This document shows positions 1 through 8,007 of a stretch of 64,000 nucleotides of DNA, one piece after another. The stretch comes from Massilia frigida (GTDB lineage: Bacteria; Pseudomonadota; Gammaproteobacteria; Burkholderiales; Burkholderiaceae_D): NCBI RefSeq assembly GCF_011682175.1, contig NZ_WHJG01000002.1:1-64000 (forward strand). The letters are read 5' to 3'. Made by a program: the position numbers and the translations under genes. Under the pieces are notes generated by a model. The model was not told where the DNA came from, ran no database searches, and was given only the letters and a program-made list of their open reading frames with translations. Position 1 is the first letter of the stretch. Each line of letters opens with the position of its first letter.

Positions 1-95
1 GCAAAGGTGTCCATCAATGTTCTCGCCCTCTTGTTGAGGCGCCCGTCGCCAAGATTCAGATCGGCAAATTCGTCGTCCGTCCACCGCTGTGTCAT
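1..95 (-). CDS. Tn5-like (IS4 family) transposase, N-terminal fragment
   Basis: Partial gene: the ATG is at 95-93 and the frame runs off the left edge of the window after 31 codons. The visible residues contain WTDDEFADLNLGDGRLNKRA, which fits the N-terminal DNA-binding domain of Tn5-type transposases (a Trp, then an E-F-x-D-x-x-L-G-D-x-R-x-x-x-R pattern). This domain normally recognises the 19-bp end sequence, and such an end lies about 110 bp upstream. No stop is visible in the fragment, so the element could be intact beyond the window. Function is by family; catalytic DDE residues are not in view. Confidence 0.6.
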   Translation of the reverse strand, partial: MTQRWTDDEFADLNLGDGRLNKRARTLMDTF

Positions 96-222
96 CTTGT
101 CCAAGTGCGCCACCCAAAAGGCAAGAGTAAACGCGATCTTGGCAAAGTTTACAAGCCCCTCTGGCAACTCATTGAATGTAAACGACTTTTTGGAACGCTA
201 CGGACTTATGTATAAGGGCATG
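1..222 (-). mobile_element. End of an IS4-family (IS50 group) insertion sequence, cut by the window edge
   Basis: The element's outer end lies at about position 222. Read inward on the minus strand, 222-204 is CATGCCCTTATACATAAGT, which matches the 19-bp Tn5/IS50 outside end at 14 of 19 positions, including the core CTTATACA-AAGT. A Tn5-type transposase start follows at position 95, at the distance and in the direction expected. The other end and any target duplication partner are outside the window; the 9 bp just outside the end are 223-231. The family call rests on the end sequence and the transposase N-terminus together. Confidence 0.6.
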
Positions 223-320
223 CTTTTACCGATAAAACAGGAGTCCCGTACTACTACTGCAATGTCTACAAGAATTTGGATGATTTGAACGATGAAACGC
301 TGCTCAACTGGTGGGTATGA
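223..320 (+). pseudogene. C-terminal remnant of an unidentified protein beside the IS end
   Basis: A short plus-strand frame immediately outside the IS end reads DKTGVPYYYCNVYKNLDDLN and then ends ELLNWWV-like at a TGA (318-320). The sequence is codon-like, rich in Tyr, Asn and Asp, and ends naturally. It may be the tail of a gene that was interrupted by the insertion sequence. I do not recognise the family. A chance open stretch cannot be excluded because it is under 35 codons. Confidence 0.25.
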
Positions 321-323
321 AAC

Positions 324-1052
324 TCAGGGCATCGGACAGTTTAGTACGGTGCTGACGCTGCGATATCTGCGTTCCACTTTTAAGTTGCCCTTGCGTCTGA
401 TATAGACGTACTGCGCCGCGATTGCCTGGAGTGTGTGACCAGCCACTAATCGATTCAGATGAATTGTCTTTTTCGCAAGACTGACCTGATCTGATCCAAG
501 TGTGTCGCACTCGCGCATCCGCATCGCTGGTTCGAGCGCCAGTACAAAAAAGCATTAACGCATCTGGCGACTCGGACAGGCAAGCAATGATTCGCGCCTC
601 CTCGTCCGCATCCACGCGCCTGTTGCGCTCAATGTCCACTGTTGTTTTGCCACCATTCGCGGCAGCCAGGTCCGCGTCCTCGGCTGTATAGCTTACGAAG
701 CCGCGCTTGAAAAGCCGGGCGGGTTCGCTAGAAGGATCTGCGGATGGCGTCGGCAAACCCAGTCGATACACCTGGCTAACGCGCCGTGTCGGTGCCTGAT
801 TGTGTTCGGAGACAGGTTGTCGATATGCTTCATCCTGCGAATCCACGTTTCGGCCCACTCATAGTTCAGGTCATTGCTATCAACGTCGGCTACGCGTACT
901 CGTATGGTGTCAAGCAACTTCTCCTCGGTGACGAGCACGGACTCATCGTACCTTGTATCGAATTCTTCTCTCGTTGCTTCGGCAGATCGGGCGAGCTGAA
1001 GCGGGTGCTTGCGACCTCCCCGCGGAACGGGCAAGGCGACACAGCTACTCAT
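324..1052 (-). pseudogene. Broken tyrosine recombinase (integrase), left flank of the pig cluster
   Basis: Three pieces in different minus-strand frames together read as one phage-type integrase. The first piece (start ATG about 1052) has the N-terminal core-binding region with LNYEWAETWIRRMK and LSPNTIRHRHGALARCIDWV. The second piece carries KTTVDIERNRRVDADEEARI, the linker seen in proteobacterial integrases. The third (524-324) has the catalytic box-I arginine context MRMREC and DQVSLAKKTIHLNR. Frameshifts lie near 700-720 and near 525-545. The C-terminal half with the H-x-x-R and nucleophilic Tyr is missing. It can no longer encode an active recombinase. It probably belonged to a mobile element that once carried or abutted the pigment cluster. 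Confidence 0.7.
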
Positions 1053-1281
1053 CGGCTCTACACCCCGCTGGATACGCCTGAAGAGCCTGGACGGTGGCAG
1101 GTCCGGTTCAAGCATGGCGCGACAGACGCTCACGCCATCCAGACTCTCGTTGCGCCATGGTTGACGTGGATGCTTGCTGGTTCATGGCTCCCCCGTGTTG
1201 TTGACCGTGAGGAGATTGTGCTGGCCATGCTGGCCGATGAACATCACGCCACGGGCTTAGCGCTTACTGATGGCGGGAGGA

Positions 1282-2415
1282 TCAGACTGTCTCGCCGTGG
1301 GTTTCAATGATGGCGGCAAGCGGCCGACGCAGGCATTCGCCGTGCCGCTGCCTGATCGCACCGAGGCGCGCGAAGAAAACCATGCGCCGGTCGCCGCCGG
1401 CCAGGCGCTGCAATTGGCCGCGCGCCCGGTCGTGCTGCAGCATCACGCTGAGCGGGTGCAGCGCAAGTCCGAGCCGCTGCGCGTTCAGCCATACTTCCAT
1501 CAGGCGCGCGCCGGCCTGGACCATCACCGTCGATGCAAGGTCGTCCGACGGCAGGCTACACAACAGCAGTTGCGCTGAGTCTTTTACCAGCGCCGCCAGT
1601 TGCGCCGCCATGTTATGCGGCACGCGCACGATGCGCAGCACTTGCATGACCTCCGGCGCCAGCACACATTGCATGATGCGCGTACGCAGCGGCGACATCG
1701 GTCCCATCAGGCTATGCAGATAAAAACCGTCCTCGGCCGGCTTGCGCGGATCGAAATGCAGGTAGCGGTAGGTTTCCTTCCATGCGCGGTAGCTGGAAAA
1801 GTCCAGCGCCGCGAATTGCCGTACCAAAGCGGCGGCACGGGCAATGAAGGCCGGGCTGCGTTCCACCCGGATATGCAGTTGGTCCCCGGTCAGCTGTTCC
1901 GGCCAGTGCCGTTCCAGCAATTGCGCGAGCACCATGTCACTGCAACTGCTCTCGGCAAACGGCGCGCGATGAGTACGGCGCTGCCGGACGCTGTCTTGCA
2001 ACCCGGCGAATGCCGTAGCATCTGGAACGCGCTGCGGCTGCACAGCAAGCAACACCAGGCCCCGGCAGCCATGCCCTTGTTCCAGCGATTGCAGGGCCTG
2101 CGTATCGAGCATATCCAGCCAGTGCCAGTTGCAGTGAAAGCCCAGCGCATCGAAGGCCGCGCTCAACAAGCCGAGGAACATGCCGCAACTGAGCTGCATT
2201 TCCAGCGTAAGACTGGGTAATGCTCTCAAGGTACGCTTACGATCGATGCCCAGCAGCAGCAGCTGCCCATGCTCCGGCCAAGCATATGCCGGCAAAAGTT
2301 GCGCCCGCATCCGCCTGTCTTCGATATGCACCAGCTTCCATGGCTGGCAGTTGTGCGACGACGGCGCCTGGCGCGCAATGTCGACTGCTTGTAGCAGGTT
2401 TTCTACAAAGTCCAT
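1282..2415 (-). CDS. pigM: PigM-like oxidoreductase (nitroreductase fold)
   Basis: Last gene of the prodigiosin set, 377 codons, close to the length of Serratia PigM. By family, PigM oxidises the hydroxymethyl bipyrrole HBM to the aldehyde HBC in the bipyrrole branch. The N-terminus (ARQAPSSHNCQPWKLVH) is the FMN-binding Arg-Ser pattern of nitroreductases. The ATG is preceded by AAGGGACG and lies 9 bp after the pigL stop, so the two are probably co-translated. Nothing resembling pigN follows; the sequence passes into a broken integrase. Assignment is from the fold plus the conserved neighbourhood; a generic nitroreductase would be the alternative if context were ignored. Confidence 0.88.
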   Translation of the reverse strand: MDFVENLLQAVDIARQAPSSHNCQPWKLVHIEDRRMRAQLLPAYAWPEHGQLLLLGIDRKRTLRALPSLTLEMQLSCGMFLGLLSAAFDALGFHCNWHWLDMLDTQALQSLEQGHGCRGLVLLAVQPQRVPDATAFAGLQDSVRQRRTHRAPFAESSCSDMVLAQLLERHWPEQLTGDQLHIRVERSPAFIARAAALVRQFAALDFSSYRAWKETYRYLHFDPRKPAEDGFYLHSLMGPMSPLRTRIMQCVLAPEVMQVLRIVRVPHNMAAQLAALVKDSAQLLLCSLPSDDLASTVMVQAGARLMEVWLNAQRLGLALHPLSVMLQHDRARGQLQRLAGGDRRMVFFARLGAIRQRHGECLRRPLAAIIETHGETV

Positions 2416-2424
2416 GAACGTCCC

Positions 2425-3171
2425 TTACCCTTCCCCGTGTGACACGCACTGTCCTACCAGCGCCAGCGCGTAATCGCCGATCAGCCCGCCGTAGCCGCTC
2501 AGCTGCGATCCTTGGCTGCTCGGCAACTGTGCCACCAGGCGCGGCGACACGCACCATGCCAAGCGGCCGTCGCAGCCGGTTGCTTCGAGCTCGAGGTCGG
2601 CAAACCAGCCGAATATGCTTTTCCCGTGTGCCTTCATGAAGGCTTCCTTGAAGGCCCAGACCGCAGTACAGGCGGCATCACCGCCGGCGGCGCTGACGCG
2701 CAATTCATGCGCAGTAAATGCCATCTCGCGTGCTGCATCCGGAAACGGCCTCACACGCTCTATATCGATGCCGACCGGATAAGCACTGGCCGCAGCCACC
2801 GCATATCCTTGCGAATGGCTGATGCTGACATGGGCACCGGCTGTCTCCGGCTGGCCGCGATTGTGTTCGGCACTGCTGTTGCCGATGACCAGCGCATGCA
2901 AGGGCGATTCGGCACCGGCCTGCGCATGCAGATGCTGTAATGCGGCCTTGGCGGCGACACGCCCGGCCATCCATTCGCGGCGCCGCTTGGCCAGCCGCAA
3001 TCCGTGCAGCCGCTCGCGCTCGGTATCGCCAAACATGCGTGCGAGGTAAACATGATCATGTTCGCGCCGCGCTACCGCGTCGACCGACACTGCGCTGACA
3101 ACGCAGTCACCGATGCCCACTGTGCAAGCCGTTTCCGTCTGAGGCAACATGATTGCGGCAATGCCGCTCAT
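2425..3171 (-). CDS. pigL: 4'-phosphopantetheinyl transferase PigL
   Basis: A 248-residue Sfp-type phosphopantetheinyl transferase. It should convert the apo carrier domains of PigG and PigH to the holo form using CoA. Key motifs are visible: SISHS near residues 116-120, the Mg-binding GIDIE (Asp136, Glu138) and WAFKEAFMKAHG (Glu176, Lys180). Start and pigK stop overlap as ATGA (3171-3168), indicating translational coupling. In Serratia pigL occupies the same position. The genome has a separate fatty-acid AcpS at 27.5 kb, so this gene looks dedicated to the pigment pathway. Confidence 0.93.
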   Translation of the reverse strand: MSGIAAIMLPQTETACTVGIGDCVVSAVSVDAVARREHDHVYLARMFGDTERERLHGLRLAKRRREWMAGRVAAKAALQHLHAQAGAESPLHALVIGNSSAEHNRGQPETAGAHVSISHSQGYAVAAASAYPVGIDIERVRPFPDAAREMAFTAHELRVSAAGGDAACTAVWAFKEAFMKAHGKSIFGWFADLELEATGCDGRLAWCVSPRLVAQLPSSQGSQLSGYGGLIGDYALALVGQCVSHGEG

Positions 3172-3488
3172 GCAGGCGCCCGGTAACCGGCGCCGAGCTG
3201 CGTGCCGGCGACTTCCTCCTCCACTTCCGCCATCGTGGAAAAGCCTTCCACCAGCCGCGCGAAGCTCGCGCTGCCCATGTCGCGCTGGAATGCCTCGTCG
3301 CTGCTCACCTTGATTACCTCGATATAGTGGAACGGCGCATCATGCGCGCTACTGACCCGGTACACGGCGAAACTGCGCACACTCGGCAATTCCGGACAGG
3401 TCGCATAGTCGGTGTCCAGTACCCAGTTTTCGAAAGCCTGCGCATGGCCGATGTCAAGCAGGCGGATTTTATGGATGATGGATTGCAT
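3168..3488 (-). CDS. pigK: PigK/HapK-like small protein
   Basis: A 106-residue soluble protein between pigJ and pigL, the place pigK holds in Serratia. Sequence features fit the PigK/HapK family (ferredoxin-like, REDY-type): a compact alpha-beta protein with no membrane segment or signal peptide, and residues such as HYIEVIKVSSDEAFQRDM. Its biochemical role is not settled in the family; a chaperone or assembly role in the bipyrrole branch has been proposed. Shine-Dalgarno GGGAG lies 7 bp before the ATG. The stop overlaps the pigL start. Confidence 0.85.
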   Translation of the reverse strand: MQSIIHKIRLLDIGHAQAFENWVLDTDYATCPELPSVRSFAVYRVSSAHDAPFHYIEVIKVSSDEAFQRDMGSASFARLVEGFSTMAEVEEEVAGTQLGAGYRAPA

Positions 3489-3503
3489 GTGAGACTCCCG
3501 TGG

Positions 3504-6233
3504 TTAGTGAACGCTGCCATCTGCTTGCAGCAGCAGGTGGTAATTGATGCCGCCGGTGCCGAAGGAACTGACCGCCGCGCGCCGGCTGCCGTCGATCGCA
3601 TCCCAGCGCGTGTTGGCGGTCACCAGTTCGGCCGGGATGCCCGCCAGCGGCAACTGCGGATCGATCCGGCGGCGCAGCAGGGTGGCCGGCAGCGCATGCC
3701 GCTGCAAGGCGAGCACCGTTTTCAGCAAGCCGGCGGCGCCAGCGGCGGCGAAGGTATGACCGATGTTGGATTTGACCGAACCGATGCGCAGCGGCACTGC
3801 GCGCGCGCCGCCGTACACGCTGCCGATCGACGTCAGTTCCGCCAGATCGCCCAGGCGCGTGCCGGTACCGTGCGCTTCGACGTACTGCACGGTCGCTGGC
3901 GCATAGCCGGCCTGCGCGAAGGCGCGGCGCATCGCCAGCGCCTGCCCGTCCGGATCGGGCGCGGTCATCGACACTGCATCGGCGGAGCCGCCAACGCCGG
4001 TAATCGTCGCATGAATACGGTCGCCGTCGCGCAGCGCATCGCTGAGCCGCTTGAGCACGAACAGCGCCGCGCCATCGCCCGGCGAGAAGCCGTCGGCATG
4101 CTCGGCAAACGGCGCTATCCTTTGTTGCGACAGCATCATTTGCGACGAACAGAGCACCAGATCGCGCAGGTTGGCCGGCAATTCGACGCCGCCGGCCAGC
4201 ACCAGGTCGTAGCGATGCCGACGCAAGGCCAGCACCGCATTGTTGAACGCTGCCAGTGACGACGCGCAGGCCGCTTCCACCGCGACCGGCATCGCGGCCA
4301 GGCCGAAGCAGGCCGACACCAGTGCCGCACTGCCGCTGGCAAGGTAGCCGTCCAGCGTGAAATGATCGATGCCGTGGTCCGCCGTAGCGGCATCTGGCGC
4401 GCTTCCCAAGGTGCGCGCCAGTTCAGGCGCGTGCAGCCGGCACGCGAGTTCGCGCTCGCGGCCCAGGCTGAGATTGGAGGCGACCATCACCGCGGTGCGG
4501 CCGAGCTTGCCGCGCTTGTGCGCCAGGCCGAAATCGGCCAGGGCTTCGGCGGCGACATGCAGGGTCAGCTTTTGCGCGATATCCAGCCCGGCAGCCCGCT
4601 TCGGGAATATTTTATATGCGGCAAGACCGGCATCGTACTGCTCGCGCTGCTTGAGGTCAGCGCCGTATTCCGCGTAGCTCGACAGCAAACCGGCCTCGCC
4701 TTCGCCAAAATAGGCGGAGCGCGGCAGCACGTTTTCCGGCAGCGGCTGCACTGCATCAAGGCCGTCGAACAGGCGCTGCGCGAAGTCGGCGCTATTGCTG
4801 CAGGGACCGAAGGCACCGCCGATGCCGACGATCGCAATCGGTTCCTGCTGTTCTTGCGCAGGCGGCATAGCGGACGGCAATGCATGACTGGCACTGTCGG
4901 GTGCCGACAGCACTAGATGCCATTGCACGCCGGTCAGGCTGCTGCCAAAGACGCCGGCAAGCTGCGGCGCGTCGCCAGGCCAGGCAATCGCAGCATCGGG
5001 ATACGCCATACCGGCACGCGCATGCAGCGCTGCCGCACTGCGCATCTGCGGCAAGGTTTTTTCGTGCAACGCCAGGCTGCTGCCTGCTACCGCGGCCAGT
5101 GCCGCATTGGCAAAGGTATGACCGAATGTGGCGACACTGGCGCCAACCTGCAGCGGCCGCTGCTTGCCCTGCGCACAGGCATCGCTCAAGACGCTCAACA
5201 ACTGCGGCGCCTGGCTGCCGATGCCGGGCAGCACGCAGTCGATATACTGTTGCGCCGCCGCCGTCACGTCCGCCTGTGCACAAGCTTCATTGATCACATG
5301 GAACGCCGCCGTGCCATCAACTGCATACGCCAAAGCCCCCGGCACGTCCTGCCTTGCCGCACCCATGCCGCGCAGCACGCTGTAGATGCGGTCGTTGTCG
5401 CGTCGCGCATCGGACAAGCGTTTGAGCAGCAGCGCGGTGGCGCCTTCGCCCATGGGCGTGCCTGCTCCGTCCTGCGCAAAAGGGTGGCCGCCGCAGGCGC
5501 CGGTAAAACCCTTTCTTGCCAGTGCCAACGGCGTCAGGAGGCTCTCGATGCGTTGTCCGCTGGCGACGATGACTGCCCTGCTCTGGCCGCTGTGAAGCGA
5601 CAGGCTGGCCGCCTCCAGCAGCGCGTAGCCGGTCGCATCCGCGCATTCCATTGCCTGCACCGGACCACGCAGCGACAGGAAGGATGCAATGCGCGCCGGA
5701 ATGCTGCTTGCCATTTCGCCGACCCGGTCATGCGAGGAGGAACCGAAGCGCTCGCGCAATGTCTCCTTCAGGCGCGAAAATTGATCGGCGCTGCCAGCAA
5801 GTTCATGCGCCAGGCGCACGCCTTCCACCTTCAATGCGTTGGCGATGGTGCTGTCGAAGCCGAAGCAGGTGCCGCACATGACGGCCACCTCATCGCGCGG
5901 CAGATCGCGCTTGTCATACCCGGCATCGCGCACGCACTCGTCCGCCACCTGCAACAGCATCAACATCATGTGCGATACCGATTTGCGGTAGGCCGGCGGA
6001 ATGCGGAAGCGCTTGAAATCGACTTCCATCTCGTCGAAAAAGGCGCCGTGCCATCCTCGCAACTGTTCGCGCACCTTGCCGTCAGTGTCCCAGTAACGTG
6101 CCAGCGGCAGCGGCGCAAAGTGAGACGTCCCCGCCTGCAGCTGGCGCCAGAACGCATCCTTGCCGCGCGCCTGGGGATACAGGCAACCGATGCCGACGAT
6201 CGCGATCGGCTCGAACACCGGCGGCTTATGCAT
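3504..6233 (-). CDS. pigJ: Tandem beta-ketoacyl synthase PigJ
   Basis: About 909 residues with two ketosynthase folds in tandem. It should condense the pyrrolyl group from PigG with malonyl on the PigH carrier. The second KS (from about residue 465) is complete: EAACASSLAA (Cys657), VEAHGTGT (His788) and KSNIGHTF (His826). The first KS (residues 6-450) keeps a Cys in AMECADATG (197) and a GHTF His (372), but the HGTGT box is replaced by VLPGIGS, so it probably acts as a chain-length-factor-like partner. I chose the ATG at 6233, which overlaps the pigI stop by 8 bp; an in-frame ATG 33 bp upstream (6266) would overlap by 41 bp. Confidence 0.92.
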   Translation of the reverse strand: MHKPPVFEPIAIVGIGCLYPQARGKDAFWRQLQAGTSHFAPLPLARYWDTDGKVREQLRGWHGAFFDEMEVDFKRFRIPPAYRKSVSHMMLMLLQVADECVRDAGYDKRDLPRDEVAVMCGTCFGFDSTIANALKVEGVRLAHELAGSADQFSRLKETLRERFGSSSHDRVGEMASSIPARIASFLSLRGPVQAMECADATGYALLEAASLSLHSGQSRAVIVASGQRIESLLTPLALARKGFTGACGGHPFAQDGAGTPMGEGATALLLKRLSDARRDNDRIYSVLRGMGAARQDVPGALAYAVDGTAAFHVINEACAQADVTAAAQQYIDCVLPGIGSQAPQLLSVLSDACAQGKQRPLQVGASVATFGHTFANAALAAVAGSSLALHEKTLPQMRSAAALHARAGMAYPDAAIAWPGDAPQLAGVFGSSLTGVQWHLVLSAPDSASHALPSAMPPAQEQQEPIAIVGIGGAFGPCSNSADFAQRLFDGLDAVQPLPENVLPRSAYFGEGEAGLLSSYAEYGADLKQREQYDAGLAAYKIFPKRAAGLDIAQKLTLHVAAEALADFGLAHKRGKLGRTAVMVASNLSLGRERELACRLHAPELARTLGSAPDAATADHGIDHFTLDGYLASGSAALVSACFGLAAMPVAVEAACASSLAAFNNAVLALRRHRYDLVLAGGVELPANLRDLVLCSSQMMLSQQRIAPFAEHADGFSPGDGAALFVLKRLSDALRDGDRIHATITGVGGSADAVSMTAPDPDGQALAMRRAFAQAGYAPATVQYVEAHGTGTRLGDLAELTSIGSVYGGARAVPLRIGSVKSNIGHTFAAAGAAGLLKTVLALQRHALPATLLRRRIDPQLPLAGIPAELVTANTRWDAIDGSRRAAVSSFGTGGINYHLLLQADGSVH

Positions 6234-7854
6234 CGGCGCTGGCGATGTCGTTGCGCTCGCCCGCATGCGGCATGGCTGCGCTGTCGCTGGTGGGGCGAGT
6301 CAGTTGCTCCAGCGCGCGGTAGTCGATCTTGCCATTCGCATTCTTCGGCAATTCTTCCAGTTGCCGGGCCAGCCTGGGAATCATGTAGCGCGGAAGGCGG
6401 GCGCTGCAGTAGCTCTTGATATCGAGCACGCCAAGTCGTTCGCCGGCATGCCGCAGCGTGTAACAGGCAACGAGGTGTTGCGTATCCCCCGCGCACTGGG
6501 CCACGACCGCGACTTCTGCGATACCCGGCATCGCGCCCAGCACCGCTTCGATTTCGCCCAGCTCGATACGGTTGCCGTTGAGCTTGAGCATGCGGTCCTT
6601 GCGGCCGTGGTAGTACAGCAAGCCGTTCTCGATGCCGACCAAGTCGCCTGTGGCATGCCGCCCGTGCTGGTGGTTGACGTGATTGGCCGCTTCCTGCCGG
6701 CGCCAGTAGCCCGGCGTCACGCACGCGCCAGAAACGACCAGTTCGCCGATCGCATGTTCGCCGCTGACCGGCTTCCCGTCCGCGTCGACAATTTCCGCAA
6801 TCACGCCGGGCAGCGTGCTGCCGATATAGACTGGCTTATCGCGGGCCATGTCAGCGTCGCGCACGTGGTAGTACAAGCAGACGTTGGTCTCGGTCGGGCC
6901 GTACAGGTTATACAGCGCGCATGCCGCAGGCAGGCAGGATTTCAATGCCTGCAGTTGCCGTATCGGGAATACCTCGCCAGCGAACAGCACATGGCGCAAC
7001 GATGCGGCAAGCTCGGATGTCAGCTCGCCGCTGCCAGCGAGCAGCGCGAGTGCCGACGGCACGCTGTACCAGACGCTGACCTTGTGTCGCCGGATGCCGG
7101 CGATCAGTGCCGCCAGATCGCGCTGCTCGTCCTCGCGCACGATCCATACCGCAGCGCCGACTGCGGCAGCGGCGAAGTAATCGAAGGTGCTCAGGTCGAA
7201 ATGAAAACCGGCATGGTTGGCGAAGACGTCGTGCGGCGTCATCTTCAATTCCGCCAGTGCCCAAGCGATGAAACTGTGCAGGTTAGCGTAGCTGATCTGC
7301 ACGCCTTTCGGCACGCCTGTCGAGCCGGAGGTAAACAGGATGGCGGCGAGATCGTCCACAGCGGCGGCGAATGGCGGCGCCAGTTCGACCGACGGCTGTA
7401 TTGCGGCAAGCTTCATGATCGCAGTGTGACCAAGCGGCGCATCATCGCCAGGCACATCATCCACGATCAGCACCAGTTTCAGCGTATCGCACTGCCATCC
7501 GTCCAGCGCACGGAAATGTGCGGCATCCGTGACCAGCACCGTCGGTTCGGCGCTGTCCAGGATTTTCCTTGCGCGTTGCGCCGGCTGCGTGCCGTCCAGC
7601 GGCACATAGACGGCGCCGATTTCCATCGCCGCATAGAGCGACAAGGCATAGTCCCGGCATTTCGGCAGCCAGATGGCGACGCGGTCGCCATGCTGTGTTC
7701 CATGGCGCGCAAAATGGGCAGCGCGCTGGCGCACGGCCTGGTAGAACTGTCTATAACTGATGGCGTCAGGATCAACGAACGCAGGACGATCGGGATGTTG
7801 CTGCGCGGCGCTGCGCAGGTAATCAATGACTGGGGTGAAGGTTGGAGTGCTCAT
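6226..7854 (-). CDS. pigI: L-prolyl-AMP ligase PigI
   Basis: A 542-residue adenylation enzyme of the ANL superfamily. It should activate L-proline as prolyl-AMP and load it on PigG, the first step of the bipyrrole branch. The A3 core LFTSGSTGVPKG is at residues 173-184, the ATP-binding NLYGPTETN follows mid-protein, TGDLVG marks the A7 region, and the C-terminal NANGK lysine is Lys509. There is no fused carrier domain, consistent with the free-standing PigG. A 153-bp gap containing a GC-rich hairpin separates it from pigH, so the pigI-M part might have separate transcript processing. The ATG at 7854 has only a weak ribosome site. Confidence 0.93.
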   Translation of the reverse strand: MSTPTFTPVIDYLRSAAQQHPDRPAFVDPDAISYRQFYQAVRQRAAHFARHGTQHGDRVAIWLPKCRDYALSLYAAMEIGAVYVPLDGTQPAQRARKILDSAEPTVLVTDAAHFRALDGWQCDTLKLVLIVDDVPGDDAPLGHTAIMKLAAIQPSVELAPPFAAAVDDLAAILFTSGSTGVPKGVQISYANLHSFIAWALAELKMTPHDVFANHAGFHFDLSTFDYFAAAAVGAAVWIVREDEQRDLAALIAGIRRHKVSVWYSVPSALALLAGSGELTSELAASLRHVLFAGEVFPIRQLQALKSCLPAACALYNLYGPTETNVCLYYHVRDADMARDKPVYIGSTLPGVIAEIVDADGKPVSGEHAIGELVVSGACVTPGYWRRQEAANHVNHQHGRHATGDLVGIENGLLYYHGRKDRMLKLNGNRIELGEIEAVLGAMPGIAEVAVVAQCAGDTQHLVACYTLRHAGERLGVLDIKSYCSARLPRYMIPRLARQLEELPKNANGKIDYRALEQLTRPTSDSAAMPHAGERNDIASADA

Positions 7855-7958
7855 GTTCTTTTGTTAATTAGATTGAGGTGCTGCACTTCTTTGTAAAAAA
7901 GAGGGTACCCGGTCCTGTGCCGTTCCCGTGCGCGCAGATTGCGATCCGGGATACGGCA

Positions 7959-7982
7959 CCTCCCCCCTTACAGAGGGGGAGG
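7959..7982. repeat. CCTCCCCC/GGGGGAGG hairpin between pigH and pigI
   Basis: An inverted repeat with 8-bp arms (CCTCCCCC and GGGGGAGG) and a short loop lies in the 153-bp space between pigH and pigI. It is not followed by a T run in either direction, so a plain intrinsic terminator is not supported. Similar GC-rich inverted repeats occur at 13882-13902 and 52666-52731. It could be a REP-like element or a transcript-processing or attenuation structure. Confidence 0.45.
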
Positions 7983-8007
7983 AACCGTCAGTCCTTCACC
8001 TGAACAC

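Noticed and set aside
7-288. 93-residue plus-strand frame at the left edge
   Set aside because: It is opposite the Tn5-like transposase start and crosses the IS end; the transposase reading explains the sequence better.
786-1310. 174-residue plus-strand frame
   Set aside because: It lies opposite the integrase remnant and runs into the pigM end; no recognisable protein features.
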